A stretch of DNA of 64,000 nt, from positions 51,625,950 to 51,689,949 of the forward strand of contig OX465579.1 of NCBI GenBank assembly GCA_950022655.1, read 5' to 3'. This DNA comes from Alentia gelatinosa. Taxonomy: Eukaryota; Annelida; Polychaeta; Phyllodocida; Polynoidae. Below the pieces are notes generated by a model that was not told where the DNA came from, ran no database searches, and worked only from the letters and a program-made list of their open reading frames with translations. Shown in pieces: positions 1-10,352 of the stretch. Numbering within the stretch: the first letter of the stretch is position 1; every line of letters begins with the position of its first letter. The position numbers and the translations under genes are program-made.

Positions 1-159
1 TTAGATTGGTACATTGCGTATCCTTGTATTTCTATCACTTTTTCTAATACAATGCTCTTTTGTTGGTTGTTTGTTTTAATCATGCATTTGTATTCTATTC
101 TAACCCTTTACCATATAGTATGCCACCAGTTATGCCATATGAAACCCCTTGGGGCCAGT

Positions 160-372
160 AAATAGGGGGTTTAGTGAATGGGTTGATATTGCCATAATTG
201 TGTTTACACGGCAATAGATATTTACAGACACCAGGTAGTGAAGTGATTCAGCTAATGCTGGCCTCACTCTGTTTACATGGCAGTAGATGTTTCCAGACAC
301 AGAGCGGGATTGTGAATGGGTTAAAACGGCCAACCTTCTGTTTACACAGCAGGAGAAGCCTACAGCACATAT
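160..372. repeat. 69-bp tandem repeat, about three degenerate units
   Basis: The string TGTTTACACGGCAATAGA and its variants recur near 200, 269 and 338. The companion string TGAATGGGTT recurs near 175 and 313, which is two periods of about 69 bp. Because 69 is a multiple of three, one plus-strand frame shows a 23-residue repeat starting CLHG. The units are diverged and nothing else looks coding, so I read this as a decayed minisatellite. Confidence 0.75.
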
Positions 373-1213
373 GCCGCCAACTGCCTTAGATACCTGGCAA
401 CAATACCGTGACTAAGCGATCTTACTCAGCATCCCCTGGAGTTAGTGTAGCATGCATGAGAGGATTTGTGTACCTGCCATAGCTGCCTAGTCCTACCATA
501 GCCGATCTTCGTGAGAGCAAGTTTCGTTTTACTTATCGCAGTCCGATACGGTTCCCCGGGTTCTGTTTATGATTAAATTTTCAAAACCTTTCATGTAATT
601 CATCCTCAAGTTCAGATTTACACAGTGGCGTCCTTAATTGATCTCTAATTAATATTCTGTGCTCATTGTACCTGTATCATCCATAGAATTACATTTGACC
701 AAGTGTTTATGGTAGCCTGACCTTCATTCCTATGACAATTCGTGGAACGTAAGGCCTTCACCTTCAATCAGGCAACATTTAAACATAATTAGTTTAATTT
801 AACCCAATCCAAGGCTTAAAAAGAATCATAAGTAGGTATCGTAACAAGGGCAATTGTCTTTTCTGGAGGTAAAGAAAACTCAAAGTATTGTTTCAGTATA
901 AACGAAGAACAACGACAGCAAATGGGTTTTTATCCGGATACAGTGATACCGGGCTATCTATGTAATAACACCCTCAGACACAAGGCCGGTAGCGCTTTGG
1001 ATGCGTGATACCAGCCACTTTCCTCATTGGCCACCGTTTGTACTTGATGCACTCAGAAAAATGTCAATAGTGACGTCACATCCAGTGGCGTATACGGAGG
1101 TTCTCCACACTTTGGTCTTCTATATGTACAGACCCACCTGAGCAGTTTACGAGCGCATAGCGAGCAGGTGGCCTGATACCCCCGCCCGCCTTTCACTGTT
1201 GACCAGTTCTGTA
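373..1213. other. Non-coding stretch, no gene seen
   Basis: This is AT-rich sequence downstream of the minus-strand gene. No open frame has convincing composition. One perfect cyclic-AMP response element palindrome, TGACGTCA, lies at 1071-1078. Confidence 0.6.
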
Positions 1214-1219
1214 TTTATT
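1214..1219 (-). terminator. Candidate poly(A) signal of the 711-aa gene
   Basis: The plus strand reads TTTATT, which is AATAAA on the minus strand, about 495 bases after the stop codon of the gene at 1715-3850. It is the nearest canonical hexamer I found downstream. The implied 3'UTR of roughly 0.5 kb is ordinary. There is no transcript evidence. Confidence 0.4.
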
Positions 1220-1714
1220 GCACCTCTGAGCCCATTCTATGGAGGCGTTCGAGCTAAGTGCACACGTCGTAGTTGACTCTCCGTCCGCTGGTGACGCTGG
1301 ATATGGGGCATGTATGGGTGAAGGTATCGGATGGTCCGTACGGTACTATTTACAACATGAAGCCATACAGCATGGCAGTACAGGGATCTGTATAGAGACA
1401 GGTATGTGCCTCATCCAACCCGCCTGCTTTTCCTACGGCATGGTGTCCCTACAATGCAAAAGTTAATCCATCCACTTTTACAATCACACACGAATCTTCC
1501 CTGTTGCTCACCTTGCTCTCTCTCTCATTTTCTCTTTGTGGTATTCCTGTATGTGTTACATAGAAAGCACATTTTTCCATCGCTCTCTCTCTCACACACA
1601 CAAACATAATAGTTGTCCTTGTCTCTCTGGGACAACTGCTTCCCCTTTTCTCCGAGTCGGGGGAGTAAACATGCAGTGGTGACAGATTTGAGCCATATGG
1701 TCATTGATTGCCGC

Positions 1715-3850
1715 TCAGACAGGTCTATGTCCTAAACACACCACCACTAGCAGCAGGCAGAGTGTCGTCGTGACCAGCCGCCCGCCCTGCGCCGACGCGC
1801 CGCCTGTCACACCGCCACGCCGCTCGTCCGGCGACGACCGTGGGGACTTGTCGCGCTGCTGGAACTGGCCTTCCGTCTTCTCCTCCACACGCTTCCCGAC
1901 CACCTCGTTTTCCTCATCCAACGCGGCTTCCGCTGGCGCGTCCGGGACCCCTTCCGGAACCACGTTCGTCACTACTTCCGGTCTGGGGACGACTCTCTCG
2001 ACTTGAGCGGGCGGGCGGTGCTTGTGGAAAATGGCGATTGGACTGAGCTGCAGCCCCGTGATCTTGTCCTTGGCGCCCTCGTTGCATTGAGAGGCCGGCA
2101 GGAGGTAGAAAAGGTCCCCTGGGAGGGCCGGGAAGAGCCAGCAAAGCAGCTGACTCGATAAGTCCTGCGACTCGGTCACAATCACCTGGTCACTGACGTA
2201 GCCTCCGTGACGGTTAGAGTCCAGGCAGGCGAAGGTCTGCACTTCATCCTTCGCTGGGCAATTTGGTAGGTGCATGACCATCTTGGTGCGGCTAAGGATA
2301 GGTGGCTGCTCTAGAGTCCCATTACAGCGTGTGCCATCCTCGTACACTACCATGAACTCAAAGATGTGCGGCAGGTCACAGCTGACATAGATCCGCTCTG
2401 ACACAGAGATAAGTGTCTTAAAATGTCGCGTGCGAAACTTGTCGCGTAACGGCGCGTCATCGTCGCGATACGTGAACGACGAACAGTCGACGACGTATCC
2501 GGTTGTGTCCTCAAAGGGCCAGATCTGACTCTGGCTGAGCTTGTAGCGGAGTATGGACGGGTTGCGTTTCTGCACCTGGAGGCACTGGTAGCGCGGCCGG
2601 CAGCCATTGTTGAACGTTGACACCAGCATCTGTTCATAGTGCTCCGGCTCGCCATAGGCGTACCCCTCCTGCCAGCGGATGCACTGCATCTGTCCCAGGT
2701 GGCGCTCAGATACATGGCGCTCCGTGATGTCGATGGTGAGTTTGCCGACGTCGGAAGTGTCGAGCCACCTGCCGGTGAATTTCCCGGGCAGTGAGCAGGG
2801 GGCGGGTCGCGAGTCGCGGCAGATCCCACAAGTGCGTGCACAGGTGAGGTGCATCACGCTGCCGGCGTGTTTGCACGGATTGGACCACATGGTGCAGGCG
2901 TCGAAGTCGTCCATGCACAGGGACGACATAGAGCGGGCGGCGTCTACGGTGAGCGCCAGCTCCAGGTAGTTCGTCGAGTCCGACGGGAAGTCCGCCGTGT
3001 CACAATACACGTCCTTAAAGAGAACGGCCACGAATCGCGTCCCGTGTCGCGTCGAGTACCGGAAACACCACTGGTGGTTGGACCTGTCATGACGGATTAT
3101 AGAGAAGGTGTACGGACCCTCCTCCCAGTTGGCGATGCAGTACGTGCGCTGGTTAGTGCGCATGTGCACACCGGTCGGGATGCAATTCTCGTGCCGGAAG
3201 CGAAAGAAGAGGCCTTCACCGACCATGCACTCACTCTCCAGTCGTGTTTCTCCGTCGAAAGTATCGCAGACACCGATGCCGTCTGTTTTGTCGTAGATCT
3301 TCATGTTAAACCCGCCCTCTAGCGGGCAGTCTATGTGTGCCTTGAAGATATCAATGCGGTTGACGAGCGGCCAGCGGTCCAACACCATCTTATCGTCGTC
3401 ACAGAGCGTGGGGTCTTTACGTTTACGCATACGCGACTCACTGATCTGTACGACCACGTCGCTGCGTTTGTGGAACTGGACACAGACGTACTTCTCCTTC
3501 TGCTGGTCGGCCTCCAGGTGCACCGTCATGAATCTGCCGGGCCGCACCTCGTCAAGGCACTCCCGCGTGAACGGTTGGTTCTTGCGCTTTTTCCGCGAGG
3601 TGGCGCCACGGACGGCCACGTGCATCATCTTCCCCTCAAACTTGACGACGTAGGTATACGCATGCGCACTCTCGTGGTGTCCGGCCATGATGTTCCAGTG
3701 CCACTCGCGCATGATCTCCGTGCCGAAGCCATCACCGGACTGCAGGAAGTCGGGGAAGACGCACGGCCTGATGGCGCCTGCCGGCGACACCAGTGACGTC
3801 ACCAGCAACAGCGACGTCACCAACAGCGACGCAAGCAACGGGCCGGCCAT
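1715..3850 (-). CDS. Secreted, probably GPI-anchored cysteine-rich protein with a central ShKT domain (DUF7042-7045-type family)
   Basis: A single uninterrupted frame of 711 codons, far longer and more GC-rich than anything else in the window. The ATG sits in a strong Kozak context (CACCATGG). Residues 1-26 are a typical signal peptide ending AGA, before IRPC. Residues 30-150 form an N-terminal Cys domain with YVCVQFHKR at 121-129. Residues 175-285 hold a second module with the motifs ESEC (205-208) and GEGLFFRF (211-218). A complete six-cysteine ShKT domain follows (C312, C319, C326, C337, C341, C344, ending ARTCGIC). C352 begins a PGKFTGRW-type domain with YQCLQVQKR at 421-429, which resembles 121-129, and another Cys domain runs from about C491 to C589. 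A Pro/Glu/Lys/Arg-rich linker (about 610-690) leads to small residues GGASAQGG and a hydrophobic tail (692-706), as in GPI signals. RKKR at 86-89 is a possible furin site; N510 is the only clear glycosylation sequon. From memory, the layout resembles metazoan DUF7042/7043/7044/7045 proteins, whose function is unknown. ShKT modules occur in many extracellular proteins, so no toxin role is implied. Confidence 0.9.
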   Translation of the reverse strand: MAGPLLASLLVTSLLLVTSLVSPAGAIRPCVFPDFLQSGDGFGTEIMREWHWNIMAGHHESAHAYTYVVKFEGKMMHVAVRGATSRKKRKNQPFTRECLDEVRPGRFMTVHLEADQQKEKYVCVQFHKRSDVVVQISESRMRKRKDPTLCDDDKMVLDRWPLVNRIDIFKAHIDCPLEGGFNMKIYDKTDGIGVCDTFDGETRLESECMVGEGLFFRFRHENCIPTGVHMRTNQRTYCIANWEEGPYTFSIIRHDRSNHQWCFRYSTRHGTRFVAVLFKDVYCDTADFPSDSTNYLELALTVDAARSMSSLCMDDFDACTMWSNPCKHAGSVMHLTCARTCGICRDSRPAPCSLPGKFTGRWLDTSDVGKLTIDITERHVSERHLGQMQCIRWQEGYAYGEPEHYEQMLVSTFNNGCRPRYQCLQVQKRNPSILRYKLSQSQIWPFEDTTGYVVDCSSFTYRDDDAPLRDKFRTRHFKTLISVSERIYVSCDLPHIFEFMVVYEDGTRCNGTLEQPPILSRTKMVMHLPNCPAKDEVQTFACLDSNRHGGYVSDQVIVTESQDLSSQLLCWLFPALPGDLFYLLPASQCNEGAKDKITGLQLSPIAIFHKHRPPAQVERVVPRPEVVTNVVPEGVPDAPAEAALDEENEVVGKRVEEKTEGQFQQRDKSPRSSPDERRGGVTGGASAQGGRLVTTTLCLLLVVVCLGHRPV
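3312..3325 (-). promoter_or_regulatory. CTCF-like core motif inside the coding region
   Basis: The minus strand reads CCGCTAGAGGGCGG, an exact match to the 14-position CTCF core CCNSYAGRKGGCRS. It encodes residues around P176-G180 (PLEGG). The same 14-mer occurs at 27163-27176. Binding is not shown. Confidence 0.35.
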
Positions 3851-3992
3851 GGTGCGTGGCGTGCGCCGCTAGGAGCGATGTATCATGCCCTCTGGTGATG
3901 GCTAGAGTGGGTGTCGGAGTATGGGTCACGACGGTAGACCTACATGTGGTGTTGTAGGGAGCGCTGCCCACGCTTCTCCCTGCGTACAGCAC
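3851..3992 (-). other. Predicted 5'UTR part of the first coding exon of the 711-aa gene
   Basis: Read on the minus strand, the segment between the probable splice acceptor (AG at 3993-3994) and the ATG contains another ATG frame but no extension of the main frame. It is GC-richer than its surroundings. If the acceptor is real, transcription starts further upstream in a separate non-coding exon, which I could not place. Confidence 0.4.
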
Positions 3993-4024
3993 CTGTAATC
4001 CACAAAAGCAAGACTCTTGTTAGA
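3993..4024 (-). promoter_or_regulatory. Predicted 3' splice site with branch-point-like TTCTAAC
   Basis: The minus strand reads TTCTAAC, then about 18 nt including CTTGCTTTTGTGG, then ATTACAG followed by GTGCTG. A yUnAy branch point 20-30 nt from an AG is the normal metazoan arrangement. The position, about 140 nt upstream of the ATG, suggests a 5'UTR intron in a gene whose coding region has none. Confidence 0.4.
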
Positions 4025-5303
4025 ATACTTAAGATAATACCCGTGTACACCGCACATATACAAATTAAATCAGACACTGATATAGCATGATTAAAACAAA
4101 ATTATGAATAACATAACAGCTCTCAAAAAATCAAGATTTAGAATGTGGTATGTATGAAACCTACATTCCACCCAATAATATGGGAACGTGATATTTTGCT
4201 CGATATCGTTATAAAACGCAGTGTAAAGGCATTCTAGATGCCAATGCTATCCACAGGCCGAATTGCTTGTTTAATTCCCAATTCATGAATTGTGATTAAC
4301 AGAAAAAAGGCAAAAGAGAATGAGCAGGTGATTATCCCCCGAAGGCACAGTAGATAGGCATGTAACGAGTCATCCATGCATGACTGATAGAATGAAGTAT
4401 GATTACGTGGTTGTGTAATGAGGTGATAGGGTATGAGGATATCTGATGACAATGGGTAGTCATTGAAACATGATAATACAATAAAGCAAGAGCTACTAGA
4501 AATTGGCAAGGGTTTAGTCATTCTGCACAATGGATCATTGGATCATGAGTTGATACGATTAAACACAAAGATAATAGTTCATCATATATTAATCATGTAT
4601 TGTATTGTGTAGGTAACTAGTTCGTAGTTATATAATTAAGCATAGACGCAACAGTCATGCAACGAAACATTATACCATAAGCATTAGTCATGTAAATAAT
4701 GCCCATTCAGTCAGCTGTCATAAAGCTCAGCAGTAGGCAATCAGCCGGTAGTCATATACAATAAGCCATCCATTAGTTTATGCCATGGTGTAAAATGGGT
4801 CAAGAAGAGATGGTCATCCTCCATTGCATAATTCTGCCCTGGAGGTTGTGAACAACACAGTTAGTCATAATTGATACAGGAGGAAGTCAACCTGTACAAG
4901 TGTTTACAGAAGCGTACGTTCCGCTCATGAACCATATCCATAACCTGACTGGGAACGCTTCATATTTCATGTCCTGTATACTACAATTTTGATGATTCGC
5001 TCTAACAGCTTTCTTTTATGACTTAAGCATGGTGAACGGATGAAATATTCACCGGTGGTCGTGGACATAAATCCCTGTGGGTGATGTAGCCAAGCTCTCA
5101 CCAGGTACGAGCGGTGGTCGTGGTTCCGTATTGTAAACTGTTCCCTGTACATCTCACCTCTAACACCTGAACTCTCTCTTCATTCCTACAAAACCTCTGC
5201 TACCGCCCTTCCACCTCATCTCCCTCTGTAACACTGTGTTAGAGGCTGATTTTCCTTTACTAGAATTCCATTTATTTCGCCCCACTGCTGATAAAACATT
5301 CAG
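4025..5303. other. AT-rich non-coding stretch upstream of the minus-strand gene
   Basis: No gene was recognised. The sequence is AT-rich with loosely recurring words such as GTCAT and TAGTCAT (4640-4780). It would contain the first non-coding exon and promoter of the 711-aa gene if the 5'UTR intron is real, but I see no distinct TATA box or initiator. Confidence 0.5.
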
Positions 5304-5422
5304 GCTGGTGGCATTCTGCGGCCGGCGCTTGCGCAGTGAGAACGGCTCTACTGGGGTTCAAGACGTGCGCGCGCACCCTAGGGACCCACGCCTGCCAGAC
5401 CCCCGGGATGTTAAATCGCTGT
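5304..5422 (+). CDS. Possible isolated internal exon, unknown product
   Basis: A GC-rich 119-base island sits in AT-rich surroundings. It begins after an AG acceptor (ACATTCAG) and ends at a consensus donor (CTGT followed by GTGAGT). The second frame is open throughout and reads LVAFCGRRLRSENG, then DVRAHPRDPRLPDPRDV. A third frame is also open, so the frame choice is not secure. The polypyrimidine tract is poor. The island also contains a GCGCTTGCGCAG string, so a promoter or CpG-rich element is an alternative. No family recognised. Confidence 0.22.
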
Positions 5423-6005
5423 GTGAGTGATATCTTTGTACATGGGCGCGATATAATGTGTACCTCTCACTATTTCTGTCCCATCTTCCCCGCCAGCCAC
5501 CACTATACCCTCTTTCTCTTTAATCGCTCCCTGTCAGCTACTACGACTGCTGCTGCACCACCTCCTTTCTGACTAATGCATGTATTTCCTATTCAGGTAG
5601 AGAAACAGTATGTAGTTTAAAGGAAGGCTTGTAATAGCCTCTCCGTGTTCCTGGCGGAGAATAGAAGTAAGGAGAGCTATCGACGCTAATAATTTATAAT
5701 AAACTCTGATATGTAGTCAGATTTACGAGTATAGTGTTATAATGGGAGATATATAGTAATGAATGCATATGTATGTGTTCGACTATTGATATAGGACAGG
5801 CTTATATATGGGGGTGTCGGATATTATTGTATCAGAGGTCCACCCAACTATGTAAGGATTGTGTGAACAATTAAAGTAGCATGTGTTACTGTGAGGCCTT
5901 GACCGGGCGTTGACGACTTGAAATAGCATCTTTTTTCTATAGGCATGGTTCAGCTTGAATAAAGCGACTGGTGTTATATGGACAAGATAAATTGGCATCA
6001 CAGAA

Positions 6006-6145
6006 CCTGAACAGAATTTAGCAAATCATGTTGGAGGGAAAAAACGGATGGTCGGCTCTGTCTGAAGCGGCACAATACCATCCCGCGGGCCATACCTGAG
6101 CATCACAGATTATGACCTGAACAGATCATGTTGTTGGGAAAAGAC
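6006..6145. repeat. Dispersed repeat, copy 1, with a local partial duplication
   Basis: Bases 6043-6108 (GGATGGTCGG, then GAAGCGGCACAATACCA, CCATACCTG and CATCACA) recur at 6674-6738 with few differences. In addition, CCTGAACAGA followed by ATCATGTTG at 6006-6042 recurs at 6116-6145. Confidence 0.7.
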
Positions 6146-6673
6146 ACAGGTAGCAACTAGGTTGGAGTCAGATTATGGAAGCCTCTTGCAGTGTGCATCT
6201 TTGATATACTGACAGTCAATGCCGTCAATAACGATGTTCGATAAAGGGTATTATCTATCACTCTTATACATACTGCAGCCTGTTGCTCTGTCACAGGGTA
6301 ATAGCAGTCACTACTTCTGGTATTTTAGCAAGGTATCATGGGTACACTGAATTTGGAATTTAAAGAGCTTATGGGGCTTCATTTCGTTATATGTTTCCGA
6401 CATGTGTAGTTGGAAAACTCTTTCAAGCAATATTACTCTCAATTGCAAGAACCGCCACTCACAGATCTTCTCCATAGTCTACGAATCACTTGCACATTTA
6501 TATTTTTTGTACTAAAATATAATCTCCTCTCTGGGATTCTGTTAGTCTTTAGATAATGATCAGTTTCACATCATGTACTGTGCTTAATAGAACTATTCAG
6601 TTGCAGACTTGAGTCAAGAAATACCGCACCTTCTGATGACCGACTTGCTGGGTCTTTAAGAGAGTGTTGAATG

Positions 6674-6738
6674 ACGGATGGTCGGTGCTATATGAAGCGG
6701 CACAATACCACCCCGCAGGCCATACCTGCACATCACAC
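6674..6738. repeat. Dispersed repeat, copy 2
   Basis: This is the second copy of the segment at 6043-6108, in the same orientation and about 630 bp away. Differences are mainly substitutions, for example CCCGCAGG against CCCGCGGG. The family and element ends are unknown. Confidence 0.7.
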
Positions 6739-7533
6739 ATGGCGTTGTTGCAGGCGGACAGCATCCCCGCAGGTCCCGGCCGCTCCTCATGGCCGACACG
6801 CCATCAAGCGCCGCCCATCAGTTCAGACCGCGACATAGGATACGCTAGTTTAGCCACTCAACGGTACAAGGCTGACCTTTCAATCCGAGCAGTTTCGACG
6901 AGCGAAGAGCTCGTGTTTCCCACGTAAATACACGAATACAATCCAGAGAGGACGCGCTGAATTTGTCTCTATCCAGGGCTCGTGGTGAGGTTTGTTGAAC
7001 CATCAGAAGAGCTGTCAGATATGTTTTATATACGTTTTTTACAATGACGGATGTGTCAGGTGTGTTTTTTAATAAACATTTTACAGAGACGTGTGTCTCA
7101 GGGTTTGTTTGAGCGTGCGACAAGCTAATGTACTGTGCATAATTTAGGGAGAGGAATTATGCTAGACCTGTGGGATTGGTAATGGCGCAGAGACCCGGTA
7201 TTTCTTAAAGCGTCTTATAGGAATGTCTAGCTGTCCCTGATCAATCAGATCAGACGGATAGTAACTCATTGCCCATGCTTAATATATTTGGACTCTATAA
7301 ATACATGTGAACAACTGGCCTGGATGGTCCACTAACTGGGCAACTTGGCAAATTGTTAATTGTTCAATTTTGGAATTCATAAAAGTTGAACATACCATTC
7401 GTTCCTATTATGTGTCACGAGGCATAAGATACTTCTATAGCATATGATCGTTTCACCGAGTACGCCGCACCCTAGCAGGATATGCCAGCTTGACCGAAGA
7501 AAAAACCTACAAACCATTTGTCCCTAGTCAAGT

Positions 7534-8366
7534 CCAATGCACATCTCTCGATTTCGGAACATCGATGTACCTTTGTCTCTTGAACGGTACTTTAACCCTT
7601 GTCTAGGTGCCCCACACATACCGACTAACGTTAAGTGGGATTCACACGTTGGGACAAATGTACCTGAGACTGGTGTACTTCACACCTTTTCACCAGTCGC
7701 CGATAATTTACTGCTGGGTACAAAGTTTCACAGATATGGGTGTTCTCCAGTCTCAGGGAACTATGGCGGATTCAATTCACATGGAAAGACATAGCCTCAC
7801 CCCTGCACCGCCTACACCCCTATACACAGGGTACAGAGTCGCTGATTCAGGGTACTTCCCCATATGAATAGGTGTAATTCAGGACCACTGAAACTGACTG
7901 ATTGAGGGAGAATGCGTGAAGTACATTTGTCTCACCAAAATACCCCTTTAAATTTTTAACCTGTTATAAGTCAAAATCTGATGAGATTCTGTTCCTTGTT
8001 AGGGCTGATTGTCGCCAACAATTCCAAGGAAAAAAACTCAGCAAAATGGAATCATACAATTCAGACGAGGAGATTGCGTTCCAGTACTGAATCTCAACAG
8101 GATTTGTCTCAGACAAACGCTTTGTGAGGTACATAGATCCCACCATGTGAATCACACTTTAAGTGGGATTCACACGATGGGACAAATGGACCTGAGACTT
8201 GTGTACTTCACACCTTTTCACCAGTCGCCGACTATTTCTCGCCTGGTACAAAGTTTCACAGATTGGAGTGTTCTACACTCCAAATTCAATTCACATGGGA
8301 AGACTTACCAGATAGTCTTGCCGACAAAGGTACATCGATGTTCCGAACTCGGTAGATGTGCATTGG
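7534..8366. mobile_element. Non-autonomous TIR element, about 830 bp, with an internal duplication
   Basis: The left end (7534-7577) is CCAATGCACATCT, then TTCGGAACATCGATGTACC, then TTTGTC. The right end (8323-8366) is its near-perfect reverse complement. Inside, 7633-7790 is repeated as 8160-8304 (AAGTGGGATTCACACG, then GGGACAAATG and so on). A 43-base hairpin at 8139-8181 has GTGTGAATC-type arms. TATGCCAGCT occurs outside both ends (about 7478 and 8383), but too far out to be a clean target-site duplication. No transposase frame is present. Confidence 0.7.
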
Positions 8367-8868
8367 GCTTTACAGCGAAGTGTATGCCAGCTGAGATTTG
8401 ATACGAAATTTACACTGCAGCTTTTTTTGCCAGTCGTTACTATATCAGTCGTTACTATATCAGACACAATATTATATCGGTTTATTAGAATGAGAGATTG
8501 CTCACAACACAGACTGTAGGAAACAACACTACTTCACAACATCATTATTTCACAACTTCCGTCCTTTCCAAAAGTTTAGTGTTGTCTTGATTACTAAATG
8601 TCTAGTAATTGGATTAAAAAAATTGTCTGACGGTTGAAGTCTTCTCTTACCAAACTCCAAATTGATTGAATTAATCTTTAACACTTGGGAATTCATTGAG
8701 TAAGAAAGCGGCAACAAACAATGTTTCATTCCGAGTTAGTCGTATGTGGATTCCCCGTAGAAGTTTTTTTCCCAGACTCACAAATGAATGATTCGAAAAA
8801 AGATTCTCATGAAGAATAACATGAAGACTATGATAAGATACTGGTGTTACACCGAGGAGAATACATTA

Positions 8869-9601
8869 GGCCCGGCGTCCACCTACTGCGATAGAAATTT
8901 AGACCTACCGATATGGCACCGATACAAAATGTCAATATCGGAGACAAATCGGGAAGGTGCAAAATCATAGACATATGTCTAGACATGCCAATTCACCACG
9001 CTCATAAGGGGAGGATGGGTAAAAATGGTGACCATGATCACGATATGCCCCACGATATTACCAGTGCACAAGCGCTTATCTTGTGGTGTATCTTCATTTT
9101 TAGATATACGATACACTATTATTCAGAAAATATCGCATCGATAATGTTTCCCAGGAGACATAGATCAATAATCTATTTGTCTATGCACTTATAGCTCTGT
9201 TCCAAGTCAAACTAAGAAAATATTGATTTCAAACACTTAAACATAATCAAAAATCACCAAATTTACAGGGCATATGGGCATATATATCCCCTATTTAATT
9301 CCAAAATATCATAATTTTCTGATCAGTGGTTCGTAACATGTAACACTGATTTTCCCGGCAGAATACTCTGCGATGTTCATGATTACCCACCGACATTTCG
9401 TTGAAATGTCGTGGACACCCTACAATACACGTTTTTCATCGGATCGAAATCGTAGACCCCCATATTTCATCAGTGCTTAATCGCACAAACGTAGTCAACT
9501 GCCCCGATATTAGGTGACCTTCCGACGCGATTTTGATTTTTTATCGGGAGGTCCATCGTAGAGCATATCGGAGCCATATTGTAGAAGGTGGACGCCAGTC
9601 C
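8869..9601. mobile_element. MITE with 3-bp TTA duplication, copy 1 (733 bp)
   Basis: The left end is GGCCCGGCGTCCACCTACT and the right end is the inverted GGTGGACGCCAGTCC. Both are flanked by TTA (8866-8868 and 9602-9604). Subterminal strings such as ATATCGGAGCCATATTG and GGACCTCCCGAT are shared with the copy at 12444-13101. A TWA 3-bp duplication is typical of the PIF/Harbinger superfamily. No transposase is encoded, so it is non-autonomous. Confidence 0.8.
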
Positions 9602-9604
9602 TTA

Positions 9605-10290
9605 AGCACCAGTATCCTGGTTTTCTTATTTATATACATTTTAAAGAACCAGAGGCTAGGGGAACTAAACAGGGAGTAAACTGGGACGTGCTATTCATTG
9701 TTGCACTTGTTTTATCATTAATTTATCATAAGGTATTTAGCGTTAGGTATAGCAGTAGTATTCAGAGATGTCCCGTACCAGACTTTGCAAACAATTATGA
9801 TACATGAAACAAGCAAGGATTGTGATACATGTAACACAATGATTGGCTAATATCGAAGTGCGTCTAGTGTAATAATATTGGTGACATCTGAGATGTCTCC
9901 TTTCAAATGGATACCAATGAACACACGATTAACTGCTCTGTACATACCAATTCAAATCTAACTATACATACATGTATATATAATTGTTGGTGTCCCACCT
10001 CATAATTATCGAATACGTTTGAGAAACACCCGAATAATGGATGGCTGATTGTCATGATGATTACGATCGAATATAACAATTGGCATCATACTAAAAGACA
10101 CCAAAGACGGCAATATAACAATGTACAAAATGCAGCAAATCTAGTAGAAAAGATTGGGAAAATCTGCTTTGTACTTGCTGTATAGCTCATAACTTACTGT
10201 ATAGCTCATCGTTTAAGAACAGTGCTGTTCCTCTAAGGATATGAATTCACATTTTCTATCTCTTGCAGAGTCACAGACACAGACACATAC
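9605..10290. other. AT-rich non-coding stretch
   Basis: No gene or clear repeat was recognised. It contains scattered words such as GATACATG and AACAATTATGATACATG, duplicated locally near 9795 and 9820. Confidence 0.5.
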
Positions 10291-10352
10291 TCTCTCTCTC
10301 TCTCTATCGCTCTCTCTCTCTCGCTCTCTATCTGACCTGTCTCTCTCCACCT
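10291..10352. repeat. Imperfect (CT)n microsatellite
   Basis: A CT-rich run with ATCG and ATCT interruptions follows a short CA-rich run (CACAGACACAGACACA) near 10270. Confidence 0.85.
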
